Assembly (NCBI RefSeq): GCF_014697475.1
Contig: NZ_JACJRV010000003.1
Span: 1 to 64,000, forward strand
Length of the DNA: 64,000 nucleotides
Source: Nostoc sp. FACHB-152
GTDB lineage: Bacteria; Cyanobacteriota; Cyanobacteriia; Cyanobacteriales; Nostocaceae
Reading direction: 5' to 3'
Shown here in pieces: positions 37,817 to 45,565 of the stretch. The notes below the pieces were generated by a model. That model searched no databases and had not been told where the DNA came from. It was given only the letters and a program-made list of their open reading frames with translations. The translations under genes and the position numbers were made by a program. Positions within the stretch are counted from its first letter, which is position 1, and the number at the start of each line of letters is the position of its first letter.

Positions 37817-37924
37817 AAATTTAGAACTAGTTGGGCGAATAGAATTCGCTACTACACAAACAAAGTCCACCTACATAGACTTAATAAAATAATCCGCGCT
37901 GGCGGGTTTTGTCTGTATAGCCGA

Positions 37925-37992
37925 GCCAGTACGTTGCGGAGGTTCCCTCGGTTGTAGCAACTGTCGTCGGCAAAGCCGACTCCCTGACTGGC
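37925..37992. repeat. Palindromic GCCAGT..ACTGGC repeat
   Basis: The repeat begins GCCAGTACGTTGCGGAGGTT, continues through GTTGTAGCAACTG and the perfect hairpin GTCGGCAAAGCCGAC, and ends ACTGGC. Its outer GCCAGT/ACTGGC ends are inverted repeats. A related, shorter copy in the opposite orientation lies at 45566-45606. Confidence 0.6.
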
Positions 37993-38057
37993 GTGCAATT
38001 TATAATCGCCAGGGCGGGATAAAATGTGACTTTTTGTTTTGATGTCAGGACACGACA

Positions 38058-39875
38058 TTACTGATAACCAGCCGCCTGCAAGAGAAATAATCTGGCATAT
38101 AGTCCGCCAGTTTGCAGCAATTCCTCATGAGTTCCCTGTTCTATGACTTCGCCGTTTTCAATCACTACGATTTTGTCAGCCATTCTGACAGTTGAAAAAC
38201 GGTGAGAAATCAAGAACACCATTTGATGTTGCGTCAGGGTACGAAAATGATTAAAAATTTCAAACTCAGCTTGAGCATCGATCGCAGATGTCGGCTCATC
38301 TAGGACTAGAATATCTGCATGGCTACGCATAAAAGCACGGGCTAAGGCGATTTTTTGCCACTGTCCACCAGATAGTTCCTGTCCGCCTTTGAACCAACGA
38401 CCTAGTTGTGTCTGAAAACTTTGAGGTAATCTTTCAATAAAAGTTTGGGCTAAACCTTTTTGGGCAGCGATTTGCCAGCGATGTTTATCTTCTAAATTGT
38501 GAACATCGCCAACACCGATATTCTCTCCGACGGTAAATTGATAACGAACAAAGTTCTGAAAGATTACGCCAATACGTCGCCGCAATACATCGACATCCCA
38601 CTCTTGCAAGTCCAAGCCATCTAATAAAATTCTGCCTGAGTCTGGGGTATAAAGTCGGGTGAGGAGTTTAATTAAGGTAGTTTTACCGGAACCGTTTTCA
38701 CCGACAATTGCCAGTTTTTCACCAGGTTTGAGATGCAGAGAAATATTTTTTAAAGCGGGTTTAGAACTACCAGGATAAGTAAAAGATATATTCTCAAACC
38801 GGATACCATCTTGGGGATCTAAACCTTTGGTAGCGTCACCCCAAGCTTTGGTAACTTTCTCTTCTAAAAAGTCGTATAGGTTGGATAAATACAGGTTGTC
38901 TTCATACATTCCCCCAATGGAAGTCAAGGCGTTAGAGAAAGTGGACTGTCCTTGACGGAAGACGGTGAGATACATCGTCATATCGCCTAAGGAAATTCTA
39001 GCCGCCACGGCTTCTAGAACAATCCAAGCGTAGGCGATGTAAAAGGCAAAAGTACTTACCAAACTCAAAAGATAACCCCACATTCCCCGCCGCAGCGTTA
39101 AGTCTCTGTCTTCGCCGTAGAGTTGCTCAAATACATTGCGGTAACGTCCTAACAGCATCTCTCCCAACTGGTAGAGTTTGACTTCTGTAACAAAGTCTTC
39201 TCGCGCCAACAGATTTTCGATGTAGTGCTGTTGACGGGTTTCGGGCGCACGCCAGCTAAATAGGCGAAAGGCTTCGCCAGCAAATCTAGTTTCGGCAATG
39301 AATGCAGGCATAGCTGCTACTATCAAAACTATCGCTGCCCAAATTGAGAATTTAATTAGCAAAATGCCGTAAGTGACGAGAGATAGGGCATTTTGTACCA
39401 AGCCAAAAGTGCGGTTAACCAAAGACAGGGGACGCACAGATGCTTCGCGCCTAGCATTAGTTAATTTGTCGTAAAATTCTGAGTCTTCAAACTGGCGTAG
39501 GTCTAGGGTGAGTGCTTTTTCTAGGATGAGAACATTTACCCGTTGACCAAGTAGCACCCTAAGTAGAGATTGACAAACGAGTAGCCCTCGCTGACTTGCA
39601 GCTAATAAAGCAACTGCGATCGCCTCTAAACCTACATACAATAAAGGATGATAACTAGTGGTCAAATTACCACCAGCCGCAGCGACAACTGCATCTACAA
39701 TCAGCTTACCAATATAGGCGATCGCAGCTGGTAAAAGCCCCGCTACTAAAGTTAAAACTGCCAAAATTATCGTTAAAGTGCGGCTGGTAGTCCACACCAA
39801 ATTTATCGCCCGTCCACTATAGCGGAATACGGACAGTGATTGTCGCAGAGTGTTTCGTGTCTTTCTTATCCCCAT
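38058..39875 (-). CDS. ABC exporter half-transporter (fused permease-ATPase)
   Basis: The 605-aa protein has an N-terminal membrane domain with about six helices (35-325) and a C-terminal ATPase with Walker A GENGSGKTT, Q-loop FQNFVRYQF, signature ELSGGQWQK, Walker B ILVLDEPTSAID and H-loop LISHRFSTV. It should act as a homodimer exporting a lipid, peptide or antibiotic-like compound; no peptidase C39 domain is present. The sequence resembles exporters in bacteriocin and non-ribosomal peptide clusters, but no biosynthetic gene is adjacent, so the substrate stays unknown. Confidence 0.92.
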   Translation of the reverse strand: MGIRKTRNTLRQSLSVFRYSGRAINLVWTTSRTLTIILAVLTLVAGLLPAAIAYIGKLIVDAVVAAAGGNLTTSYHPLLYVGLEAIAVALLAASQRGLLVCQSLLRVLLGQRVNVLILEKALTLDLRQFEDSEFYDKLTNARREASVRPLSLVNRTFGLVQNALSLVTYGILLIKFSIWAAIVLIVAAMPAFIAETRFAGEAFRLFSWRAPETRQQHYIENLLAREDFVTEVKLYQLGEMLLGRYRNVFEQLYGEDRDLTLRRGMWGYLLSLVSTFAFYIAYAWIVLEAVAARISLGDMTMYLTVFRQGQSTFSNALTSIGGMYEDNLYLSNLYDFLEEKVTKAWGDATKGLDPQDGIRFENISFTYPGSSKPALKNISLHLKPGEKLAIVGENGSGKTTLIKLLTRLYTPDSGRILLDGLDLQEWDVDVLRRRIGVIFQNFVRYQFTVGENIGVGDVHNLEDKHRWQIAAQKGLAQTFIERLPQSFQTQLGRWFKGGQELSGGQWQKIALARAFMRSHADILVLDEPTSAIDAQAEFEIFNHFRTLTQHQMVFLISHRFSTVRMADKIVVIENGEVIEQGTHEELLQTGGLYARLFLLQAAGYQ

Positions 39876-40392
39876 TAATTATTTTTATAGCGTAAAAACA
39901 CGCGCATGGTACGGAAGGGAGCAAAAGAAGTAATTTATTAATTGGTACTTGCAAAGACTATAGCAATCCTAAATCATTCGTGAATGACAAGATCCCCGAA
40001 TTCTTATAGAAGTCGGGGATTTGAATCTCACTATTTTCATAAATCAAATAGGATTGCCATACACTACTGTTTCGTCTTTTTACCAAGCTAAAGAATAAAT
40101 AATTAGCTTAGGTATTAGATAAATTGTATAAAATATTAAACTTTTCTTCTATCCTACAAACAATCGCTACAACTAACTCTCAGGTCTTCTTTTATAGCTT
40201 ATGTTCTCTACTTACGTCCGTAATTTAAAAAATAAAAGTAGACGGTTATACAATCTATAAGCCAGGGTTAAAGAGATATTTTGTAGTGTAGTTGAATGTC
40301 GTGTTAAGGTAGAAGATAACGAAGAACAATAGAAATAAAATAAGATACAAAGATCCGATTGTTATTAGTTAACTATGTGATGTTATATATTT
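39876..40392. other. Intergenic region carrying MITE copy B
   Basis: These 517 bp between divergent genes contain MITE copy B (39959-40061) and otherwise AT-rich sequence without open reading frames. The promoter of the exporter lies on the left side and that of the 139-aa protein gene on the right; GTGTAGTTGAATGTCGTG near 40290 is not part of any repeat family I can see. Confidence 0.45.
39959..40061. mobile_element. MITE-like element, copy B with internal hairpin
   Basis: The 103-bp element starts TATAGCAATCCTA (39959-39971) and ends TAGGATTGCCATA (40049-40061). In place of the heptamer tract of copies A and C its interior has a long hairpin, GATCCCCGAATTCTTA against TAGAAGTCGGGGATT. It carries no open reading frame. 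Having different cores between the same ends is a feature of non-autonomous elements. Confidence 0.75.
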
Positions 40393-40812
40393 ATGGAATC
40401 TAATAAGTACAAAATTGAGTACAAGTTTCATTCAATCACTATTGAAGAAGAATCATTAAGCAAAAAAGCTTATTATTATAAGATTTCTGGCGAGTTGTGT
40501 CATAACAGCGGATTTGTTAATTCCATTTCTGAAGCAGAACAAGAAGCCAAAGATAAAATTGACGAAAAGTTTAATCTGATAGATAAAAAAGCTGCCTTAC
40601 ACAGATATTGCGTAATGCGTGATTTTGAAAGCTTTGTTGAGTTGCTAAATCAGCAAAAGGAAATTTCTCAAGAAATTGTTTATCAAGTAGCTTCCCAACT
40701 AGCTTTAGCTTCAACTTTAAAATACTTTACAAAAGAACCTCTAAAGATTGATGTCAATGGCTTAGGCTCAGTAGATGTTAGTGGAGTGAGCAACACAGAT
40801 AATTTGCAATAA
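40393..40812 (+). CDS. Hypothetical protein, 139 aa
   Basis: The function is not recognised. The N-terminal half (1-65) looks like a small alternating beta domain (KYKIEYKFHSITIEE, AYYYKISGELCH, then the helix SEAEQEAKDKIDEKFNLI); the second half is helical (residues 65-125) with a Ser/Gly/Asn tail. It is soluble and has no signal peptide. A 58-aa gene follows 131 bp later on the same strand and may be co-transcribed. Confidence 0.6.
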   Translation: MESNKYKIEYKFHSITIEEESLSKKAYYYKISGELCHNSGFVNSISEAEQEAKDKIDEKFNLIDKKAALHRYCVMRDFESFVELLNQQKEISQEIVYQVASQLALASTLKYFTKEPLKIDVNGLGSVDVSGVSNTDNLQ

Positions 40813-40943
40813 GATAATTTTTTGGCAGAAAATTCTAGTGCCAGTTAAATATTGGCTATTTTAAACTTAGTAATTAGTGAGGGGAAATAAATATCTAAAT
40901 TTGCACGTGGAACCAAAAGATTACATAACAACAGCTAAGAAAG

Positions 40944-41120
40944 ATGACAGAAGATAAAGAATTAGTGCTAGGTCACATAAGTCTGGATGTCAAGAAACTG
41001 ATAAAAATGTATGCTGATGTTAACAATTGTACACAAATTGAAATGCTAGAGCGCATTGTTTTGGAGTGGAACGCACAACAGAGCGGCAGCGAACGACCGC
41101 CAGGTGACGAAGATGAGTAA
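40944..41120 (+). CDS. Small protein of 58 aa, possibly ribbon-helix-helix
   Basis: An ATG at 40944, preceded by AAGAAAG, opens a 58-codon frame ending TAA at 41120. The protein has a short strand-like start (VLGHISLDVKKL) and two predicted helices (KLIKMYADVNN and TQIEMLERIVLEWNAQ), then an acidic, Pro-rich tail. That strand-helix-turn-helix order is reminiscent of ribbon-helix-helix DNA-binding or antitoxin proteins, but no diagnostic residue settles it. Amino-acid composition and the SD-like sequence support a real gene. Confidence 0.5.
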   Translation: MTEDKELVLGHISLDVKKLIKMYADVNNCTQIEMLERIVLEWNAQQSGSERPPGDEDE

Positions 41121-41258
41121 CTTTTTTATGTAAACTTTAACGTAACGGGATAAGAGGAGCAATTGTATACAAACTGGTATTTTTACAGCATTGTTAGTAA
41201 AAGAATTACCAACCGCAGATGCGATCGCTCCTAAAATTATTGATACCTTTATTCTCAT

Positions 41259-41522
41259 CTATCTTAATTCAACATTCTGCTCAAAAACCAAGATACAATC
41301 GTTTACCGTTTTTTTGTATTGAAAGCCATAATCAAGCAAAGCTTGCTTTAAAATTTCTACTTCTGGTTCTGTTAGAGTGTTGGTATTGGATTCTATCTCA
41401 ATAGCTTCCTTGTTAACGGTAAAACTAAAACAATTTTTAAATTGCTCATAATCCCAATTCAATTTTCTAGCTACATTTAACTCGATAGCAGCTAATGTAT
41501 TAGCAAAATTAGGCTCAAGCAT
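41259..41522 (-). CDS. Hypothetical small protein, 87 aa
   Basis: The function is not recognised. The protein has an alternating helix-strand pattern (ANTLAAIELNVARKLNWDYEQ, CFSFTVNKEAIEIE, EVEILKQALLDYGFQYKKT, CILVFEQNVELR). An SD-like AAGGAA lies about eight bases upstream of the ATG on the minus strand, supporting the start at 41522. It is convergent with the 58-aa gene at 40944 and divergent from the IF-3-like gene. Confidence 0.55.
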   Translation of the reverse strand: MLEPNFANTLAAIELNVARKLNWDYEQFKNCFSFTVNKEAIEIESNTNTLTEPEVEILKQALLDYGFQYKKTVNDCILVFEQNVELR

Positions 41523-41880
41523 AATTATATTCCTTATAGTGTCTTATATATTCTAACGATTAAAAAAAGAAAAGTCTGAAATAAAGATTAATGAATAATT
41601 TAAGCTAATTGCAAAATATTTGACATTAAAAATCAACCAACTTCTTACTTAACTTTCAAAAAAGTAACGAAGTAGGACTTTATAGTTAATAAATAGATAA
41701 TACTTTGATGTGTGGTAGCTCTATCTCAAATTTAAAATTAAATTGAGCAATAATAAGAAAAATAACGGATTTGCGCCATCTCTGGTAACAACCGTCAGGA
41801 TTTTCTGCCAGATGACCGACGAAGGATAGATCGCACTGTGCTACCTTAGTAATACTTGCAAGTAAAAGTGTTGAATAACT
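41523..41880. other. Leader region upstream of the IF-3-like gene
   Basis: This ~360-bp gap is AT-rich up to about 41770. It then contains GGTAACAACCGTCAGGATTT and an imperfect inverted pair GGTAACAACC / GTGCTACCTTAG close to the gene. An in-frame TGA at 41880 closes the IF-3 reading frame only 12 bases before its likely start. The length and structure potential would allow a regulated 5' leader, but none is recognisable as a known riboswitch. Confidence 0.4.
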
Positions 41881-41881
41881 G

Positions 41882-41897
41882 AGAGGAAAGAATTATC
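41882..41897 (+). promoter_or_regulatory. Ribosome binding site with non-AUG (AUU/AUC) start of the IF-3-like gene
   Basis: AGAGG at 41882-41886 is followed five bases later by ATT (41892) and eight bases later by ATC (41895). The frame is closed by TGA at 41880 and has no ATG, GTG or TTG before a TTG at 41949, which lies inside the conserved IF-3 N-domain. E. coli infC also starts with AUU, which IF-3 discriminates against to limit its own synthesis. Confidence 0.65.
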
Positions 41898-42383
41898 GTA
41901 GTCCAAAAACAACTAATTAACTCGCAAATCAAGTCACCTCAAGTCTACTTGATTGACCATGAGAATAACAATCGTGGTTTGATAGACACCTATGAAGCTC
42001 TACAACTCGCTGAGAGCTTAGAACTTGACTTGGTTGTAGTCTCCCAAAACCAAGATATTCCAGTAGCAAAAATCCTTAACTACGGCAAGCTTCAATATCA
42101 AAAGAAAAAGCGCCAGGGACAGAGTTCTAGATCCACTGTGAAAGAAGTTCGCTTTCGTCCAAATGTAGGCACGGGCGATTATAATTTACGTATTAATCAG
42201 GCGCTTCAATGGTTGAATAAAGGCGATTCAGTAAAATTTGCTATTCGTTTACGAGGTCGAGAAAACCAATATCGCCAGCAAGCTGGCGATATGCTTGACC
42301 GCATAGTGGCTGATTTGGGACAAGTAGGTAAAGTGCAGTCGCTAGATAAACGCTCACTCATCGTCCAAATTATGCCTGCTTAA
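41892..42383 (+). CDS. infC: Divergent translation initiation factor IF-3
   Basis: With the ATT start the protein is 163 aa; a TTG start at 41949 would give 144 aa but delete the first conserved strand (QLINSQIKSPQVYLIDHENN). The N-domain continues TYEALQLAESLELDLVVVS; after a basic linker (GKLQYQKKKRQGQ) the C-domain has VKEVRFRPNVGTGDYNLRINQALQWLNKGDSVKFAIRLRGRE. IF-3 binds the 30S subunit and checks start codons. Compared with usual cyanobacterial IF-3 (about 177 aa, from memory) it is shorter, with IPVAKILNYGK replacing PPVCRIMDYGK, and it lacks the usual basic tail, so it is probably a paralogue. It is not next to rpmI/rplT, and a hairpin follows at 42393. Confidence 0.85.
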   Translation: MIVVQKQLINSQIKSPQVYLIDHENNNRGLIDTYEALQLAESLELDLVVVSQNQDIPVAKILNYGKLQYQKKKRQGQSSRSTVKEVRFRPNVGTGDYNLRINQALQWLNKGDSVKFAIRLRGRENQYRQQAGDMLDRIVADLGQVGKVQSLDKRSLIVQIMPA

Positions 42384-42392
42384 AATATTCTC

Positions 42393-42419
42393 AGCACTCT
42401 ATGCTTTGCATAGAGTGCT
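42393..42419 (+). terminator. Hairpin after the IF-3-like gene
   Basis: A perfect 12-bp stem AGCACTCTATGC (42393-42404) and GCATAGAGTGCT (42408-42419) with a TTT loop lies ten bases past the stop codon. The following TTGTCTCTC is only moderately T-rich, so it may be a terminator or a 3'-end stabilising hairpin. Confidence 0.7.
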
Positions 42420-42583
42420 TGTCTCTCGCTTCAAAAGATGATTTTACTTAGAAATAAAAATTATTAACTAGTTTGTGATAATGTGTGTGTGCTGAAAAAG
42501 CGATCCTTTCAGTGCAGAAGACAGTGTAGCTTTTATAGCTATCTATTTCGTGCAATTTTAATTTGATAGCGGAAAATAAAATA

Positions 42584-42910
42584 ATGTCTACCGACACAGT
42601 TCCTTACATCCAAGAAAGCGAATTTGATACTTTCTTAAGTGAAGAAAAAGTTTTTGTTGTTGATTTTACTGCTAGTTGGTGTGGCCCTTGTCGCCTCATC
42701 AGTCCATTAATGGAGCAGCTGGCTAATGAATACAAAGGCCGCGCTAAGGTAGTGAAGGTTGACGTAGACAACAACAAGCCAATATTCAAAAAATTTGGGC
42801 TTCGTAGCATTCCAGCAGTATTAATTTTCAAAGATGGTGAATTGGCAGAAAAAATTATTGGAGTTTCTGCCTATGAGCAGTTTAGTAGTGCTGTTGAAAA
42901 GGTGCTTTAG
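42584..42910 (+). CDS. Thioredoxin
   Basis: The 108-aa protein has the active site W32-C33-G34-P35-C36, the buried Asp/Lys environment (VVDFTASWCGPCR, VVKVDVDNNK) and the cis-Pro loop SIPAVLIFKDGE. It is a typical single-domain cytoplasmic thioredoxin reducing disulfides of target enzymes. The frame is open to 42563 (TTG), but ATG at 42584 gives the standard length. The cis-Pro is followed by Ala rather than Thr, which may alter target choice. It follows the IF-3-like gene by 200 bp; CP12, a thioredoxin target, is encoded elsewhere in the window. Confidence 0.92.
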   Translation: MSTDTVPYIQESEFDTFLSEEKVFVVDFTASWCGPCRLISPLMEQLANEYKGRAKVVKVDVDNNKPIFKKFGLRSIPAVLIFKDGELAEKIIGVSAYEQFSSAVEKVL

Positions 42911-43078
42911 CTGTAACATAACTCCTAATGTGCAAGTAATACACGGAAAAATCAAATTTCCATGTATTACTAGAAAGGATCAAGTTAAAATCTAAATATT
43001 ACTCTGGTTAAGAGTTAATCCAGATTTTCTTGATGTGAGCGTTTTGCTATAAAGCTGACCGAATACTTACATTTACTC

Positions 43079-43435
43079 TTATGGAGAAGTAATCATCCTA
43101 CTTTCTTGGAGACTGGTGACACAAAAATTAATATGGGAGCGGATAGCTCGCTCATAAACTGCCGTTTGCTGTGTGCGTATGCCTACAGCCTGATATATCA
43201 ATTTAATTTCGGGAAATTCGCTCCAATACATCAAAAAAACGTCTTTAGCAGGAGTAGTAATTTCATAATTATTCTCTTGCTTTTTCTTTCTCAACTTACA
43301 ATTATTTAGTTGTAATTTGTGTCTAAATAATTTCTCAAATTCTGGAATTATATTTGAAGTAGTTTCCATACTAGATACACCTGAGAATGGGTTATTAGGG
43401 TAAAGATTATAGTGTGATGTCACTAAGTATGACAC
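43079..43435 (-). CDS. Hypothetical protein, about 118 aa
   Basis: The function is not recognised. A short N-terminal part (1-22) may be untranslated if the ATG at 43369 (METTSNIIPEFEKLF) is used. The body is polar with two beta-like strands (NNYEITTPAKDVFLMYWSEF and EIKLIYQAVGI) and a C-terminal helix (YERAIRSHINFCV). The same region is open on the opposite strand, but the minus-strand product has the more protein-like composition. Confidence is modest. Confidence 0.45.
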   Translation of the reverse strand: MSYLVTSHYNLYPNNPFSGVSSMETTSNIIPEFEKLFRHKLQLNNCKLRKKKQENNYEITTPAKDVFLMYWSEFPEIKLIYQAVGIRTQQTAVYERAIRSHINFCVTSLQESRMITSP

Positions 43436-43545
43436 TGACGCTACATGATATTAGAGGTAGTCATATCAAAGTTTGCAATTACGTTAAACGTAATGAGATG
43501 TGCTAAAATAATATGCCTTTTAAACTTTATTAGCCAAAAAATTCA

Positions 43546-43851
43546 TCAATAGAAAGCTTCTATATTGTGTCGAAAAGCAATTAAGGCGTGTTTACCGCGT
43601 TCCTCTTTTAGCGCATCAAGAATTGCATCAGATACTTCCAATGAAACTATTATCTTAATTTCAATATTAGTGTTGTAGCCGGCTAAGTCTGCCAAGCGTC
43701 TTCCGTGACCGCCTTCACCCTGCACTTGGCTAATGGTGTAGCCGCTGACATCATAGGTTTTGAGCAGCTTAACAATACGGTCTTTTAGCACCGTTTCACC
43801 AATGATGGTGATTAAAACGGCAGATTCTAGGGGAGTGCCTAATTCTAACAT
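43546..43851 (-). CDS. P-II-like small signalling protein
   Basis: The 101-aa protein has the ferredoxin-like beta-alpha-beta pattern of the P-II superfamily: SAVLITIIGETVLKDRIVKLLK, a GYTISQVQGEGGHGR loop in the position of the P-II T-loop base, IEIKIIVSLEVSDAILDALKEE and ALIAFRHNIEAFY. It lacks the T-loop Tyr of GlnB and the C-terminal CGPEGC of SbtB, so it is a divergent type. P-II proteins form trimers that sense nucleotides and 2-oxoglutarate or related effectors. Partner and ligand are unknown. It lies downstream of the RRM gene on the same strand, with a terminator between them. Confidence 0.75.
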   Translation of the reverse strand: MLELGTPLESAVLITIIGETVLKDRIVKLLKTYDVSGYTISQVQGEGGHGRRLADLAGYNTNIEIKIIVSLEVSDAILDALKEERGKHALIAFRHNIEAFY

Positions 43852-43921
43852 GAAAAACTCCAGAGATTTTGTTTTGGCTGAGAAGGTTTAAGTTTTCGCT
43901 ACTCAGCCCAGATTCTGTATT

Positions 43922-43949
43922 AAAAAAGCTCAAGCATTTCTGCCTGAGC
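43922..43949 (-). terminator. Rho-independent terminator of the RRM protein gene
   Basis: On the minus strand a 9-bp stem GCTCAGGCA / TGCTTGAGC (one G-T pair) with a GAAA tetraloop is followed by six T residues (plus-strand A run 43922-43927). It lies about 70 bp past the RRM stop codon. Confidence 0.85.
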
Positions 43950-44017
43950 CGGTACTAAATGCAATTAATGTACTTCCTGGATTAATGGATTAGCTTCAAG
44001 AGCTAAATTGGTAAAGC

Positions 44018-44332
44018 TTAGTAGCGGCTACGACCGCCGTAGCTGCTTCTACCACCGCCACCACCACCGCCACCAAAAGAACTTCTATTTTCTTTTGGTT
44101 TAGCTTTATTAACTTTAAGGTCACGTCCCATCCACTCAGCACCATCAAGTGCTTCAATTGCAGCAGTTTCTTCTGCATCTGTACCCATTTCCACAAAACC
44201 AAAACCGCGTAAACGGCCTGTTTCACGGTCGGTAGGTAGCTGAATTCGTTTTACAGAACCATATTCTGCAAAAACTGCATTCAGGCTATCTTCTGTAACT
44301 TCATAAGAAAGATTGCCTACATAAACTGACAT
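44018..44332 (-). CDS. RRM RNA-binding protein with glycine-rich tail (Rbp family)
   Basis: The 104-aa protein has a single RRM with RNP2 VYVGNLSY (residues 3-10) and RNP1 RGFGFVEM, and a short tail of Gly runs with Ser, Tyr and Arg (about 85-104). This is the cyanobacterial cold-inducible Rbp family, which binds RNA and, in some members, directs photosynthetic mRNAs to thylakoids. The 326-bp upstream gap leaves room for the long 5' leader typical of cold-regulated rbp genes. A clear terminator follows at 43922-43949. Confidence 0.95.
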   Translation of the reverse strand: MSVYVGNLSYEVTEDSLNAVFAEYGSVKRIQLPTDRETGRLRGFGFVEMGTDAEETAAIEALDGAEWMGRDLKVNKAKPKENRSSFGGGGGGGGRSSYGGRSRY

Positions 44333-44658
44333 AGATTCTCTCCGAACTCAAAAAGGTGTAGAGATTTAAGTTTCGGAGAAAAGTCTGTAAATACCAAAAG
44401 GAAAAAGCCCGTCAATACTAAAAACAAACGCGGTCGCCGAATTAACTCTCACTTACTAGTATGGCATAGCCAGCAATGATCACGTTAAAGTTGCACAAAC
44501 CGTTATATAAAGTTATATAAGCAATTTATACCTAAGTATAAATTATTAAGATGCGATGTGGTGGCTATTCTTACGCCAGTATTAGTACTACCTTTGGTTG
44601 GTTAAGGCTTTCGCAGTACTATATAAGCACCCAGCTAACGCTCCAAAAATAGATTTAC
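44333..44658. other. Divergent leader/promoter region between rbp and hydrolase genes
   Basis: This 326-bp gap serves the minus-strand RRM gene and the plus-strand hydrolase gene. Direct repeats TTATATAA (GTTATATAAAGTTATATAAG near 44511-44530) and TATACCTAAGTATAAATT (near 44527) form an AT-rich core. No open reading frame or known riboregulator is recognisable; a cold-regulated leader is possible on the RRM side. Confidence 0.45.
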
Positions 44659-45498
44659 ATGATGCCTGTACGTCAAACCTTAGCTAAATCTGATATTCAA
44701 CTGTCTTATTTAGAGTGGAATCAAGGTCAAGAACCTTTGCTGTTACTACATGGGTTAGGCGACCATGCCCTTGTTTGGTCTAGCTTGGGAGAATATTTGG
44801 CCACAGATTACCATATAGTTGCGCCAGATATGCGGGGTCATGGTGAGAGCAGCAAGCCAGAGAATGATTATAGCTTTGAAAGTGCGATCGCGGATCTCGA
44901 AACCCTGATGGATAAATTGGGATGGTCATCAGCCCATGTTGTTAGTCATTCGTGGACAGGTAAATTATCTGTTATCTGGGCTAGAGAACATCCCCAACGG
45001 GTGCGGAGTATGGTTCTGGTTGACCCCATTTTCATCTGGAAAATGCCCGAATTTCTGAAAGCGACATTTCCAGTTTTGTATCGCTTCTTATCTTTTCTCA
45101 AAGGGATGGGGCCATTTGCTAGTTATGAAGAAGCCGAACAAGTAGCTCGTCAATTAAATCAATATCAAGGCTGGAATGAATTACAACAGCAAGTGTTTAA
45201 AACTGGAATTGAACAAAAACCCGATGGTAGTTGGGGTAGCAAGTTCACCATAGCCGCCCGTGATGGCATTTTTGAAGATGTGATGCGCGTACCGGGCTTT
45301 ACCATCCCTATCGATACACCCGCCTTGTTCGTCAAGTCAGATAAAGGACTCAACCGCCAAGAATGGCAACTGAAACCTTACAAAACCAATCTCAAAAATT
45401 TACGCTTGTGTCAAGTTCCCGGAAACCATTGGCCTTTTTTGACCCAACCTGAGACATTTAACCGGACTGTGGCTGCATTCTTAGCAGAATGTAAATGA
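44659..45498 (+). CDS. Alpha/beta hydrolase
   Basis: This 279-aa cytoplasmic hydrolase has the oxyanion segment LLLHGLGDHALVW (28-40) and MRGHGESSKP, and the nucleophile S98 in SHSWTG. The elbow departs from the usual G-x-S-x-G, with Ser instead of Gly before the HS pair. The catalytic His lies in PGNHWPFLTQPE and the acid probably in FVKSDKGLN. The substrate is not predictable. Two consecutive ATGs (44659 and 44662) could start translation. It is followed by a palindromic repeat and the kinase gene. Confidence 0.88.
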   Translation: MMPVRQTLAKSDIQLSYLEWNQGQEPLLLLHGLGDHALVWSSLGEYLATDYHIVAPDMRGHGESSKPENDYSFESAIADLETLMDKLGWSSAHVVSHSWTGKLSVIWAREHPQRVRSMVLVDPIFIWKMPEFLKATFPVLYRFLSFLKGMGPFASYEEAEQVARQLNQYQGWNELQQQVFKTGIEQKPDGSWGSKFTIAARDGIFEDVMRVPGFTIPIDTPALFVKSDKGLNRQEWQLKPYKTNLKNLRLCQVPGNHWPFLTQPETFNRTVAAFLAECK

Positions 45499-45565
45499 GT
45501 CAAGAGTCAATGGTCATTTGTCAATGGTTGATAGTTAAAAGCATCTGGACTGTTGACTGTTGAAC

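Larger units (their letters stand above)
37735..38057. other. Repeat-rich gap downstream of the ABC exporter
   Basis: The 323-bp gap contains a MITE-like end (37789-37816) and a palindromic repeat (37925-37992). A 68-codon minus-strand frame (37852-38058) runs through the palindromic repeat and is not considered a gene. A second short inverted pair, CGCGCTGGCGGGTTTTG near 37896 and CGCCAGGGCGGGAT near 38008, is also present. Confidence 0.5.

Noticed and set aside
37852-38058. 68-codon minus-strand frame after the ABC exporter
   Set aside because: It is made of palindromic repeat sequence and has no domain or ribosome binding site.
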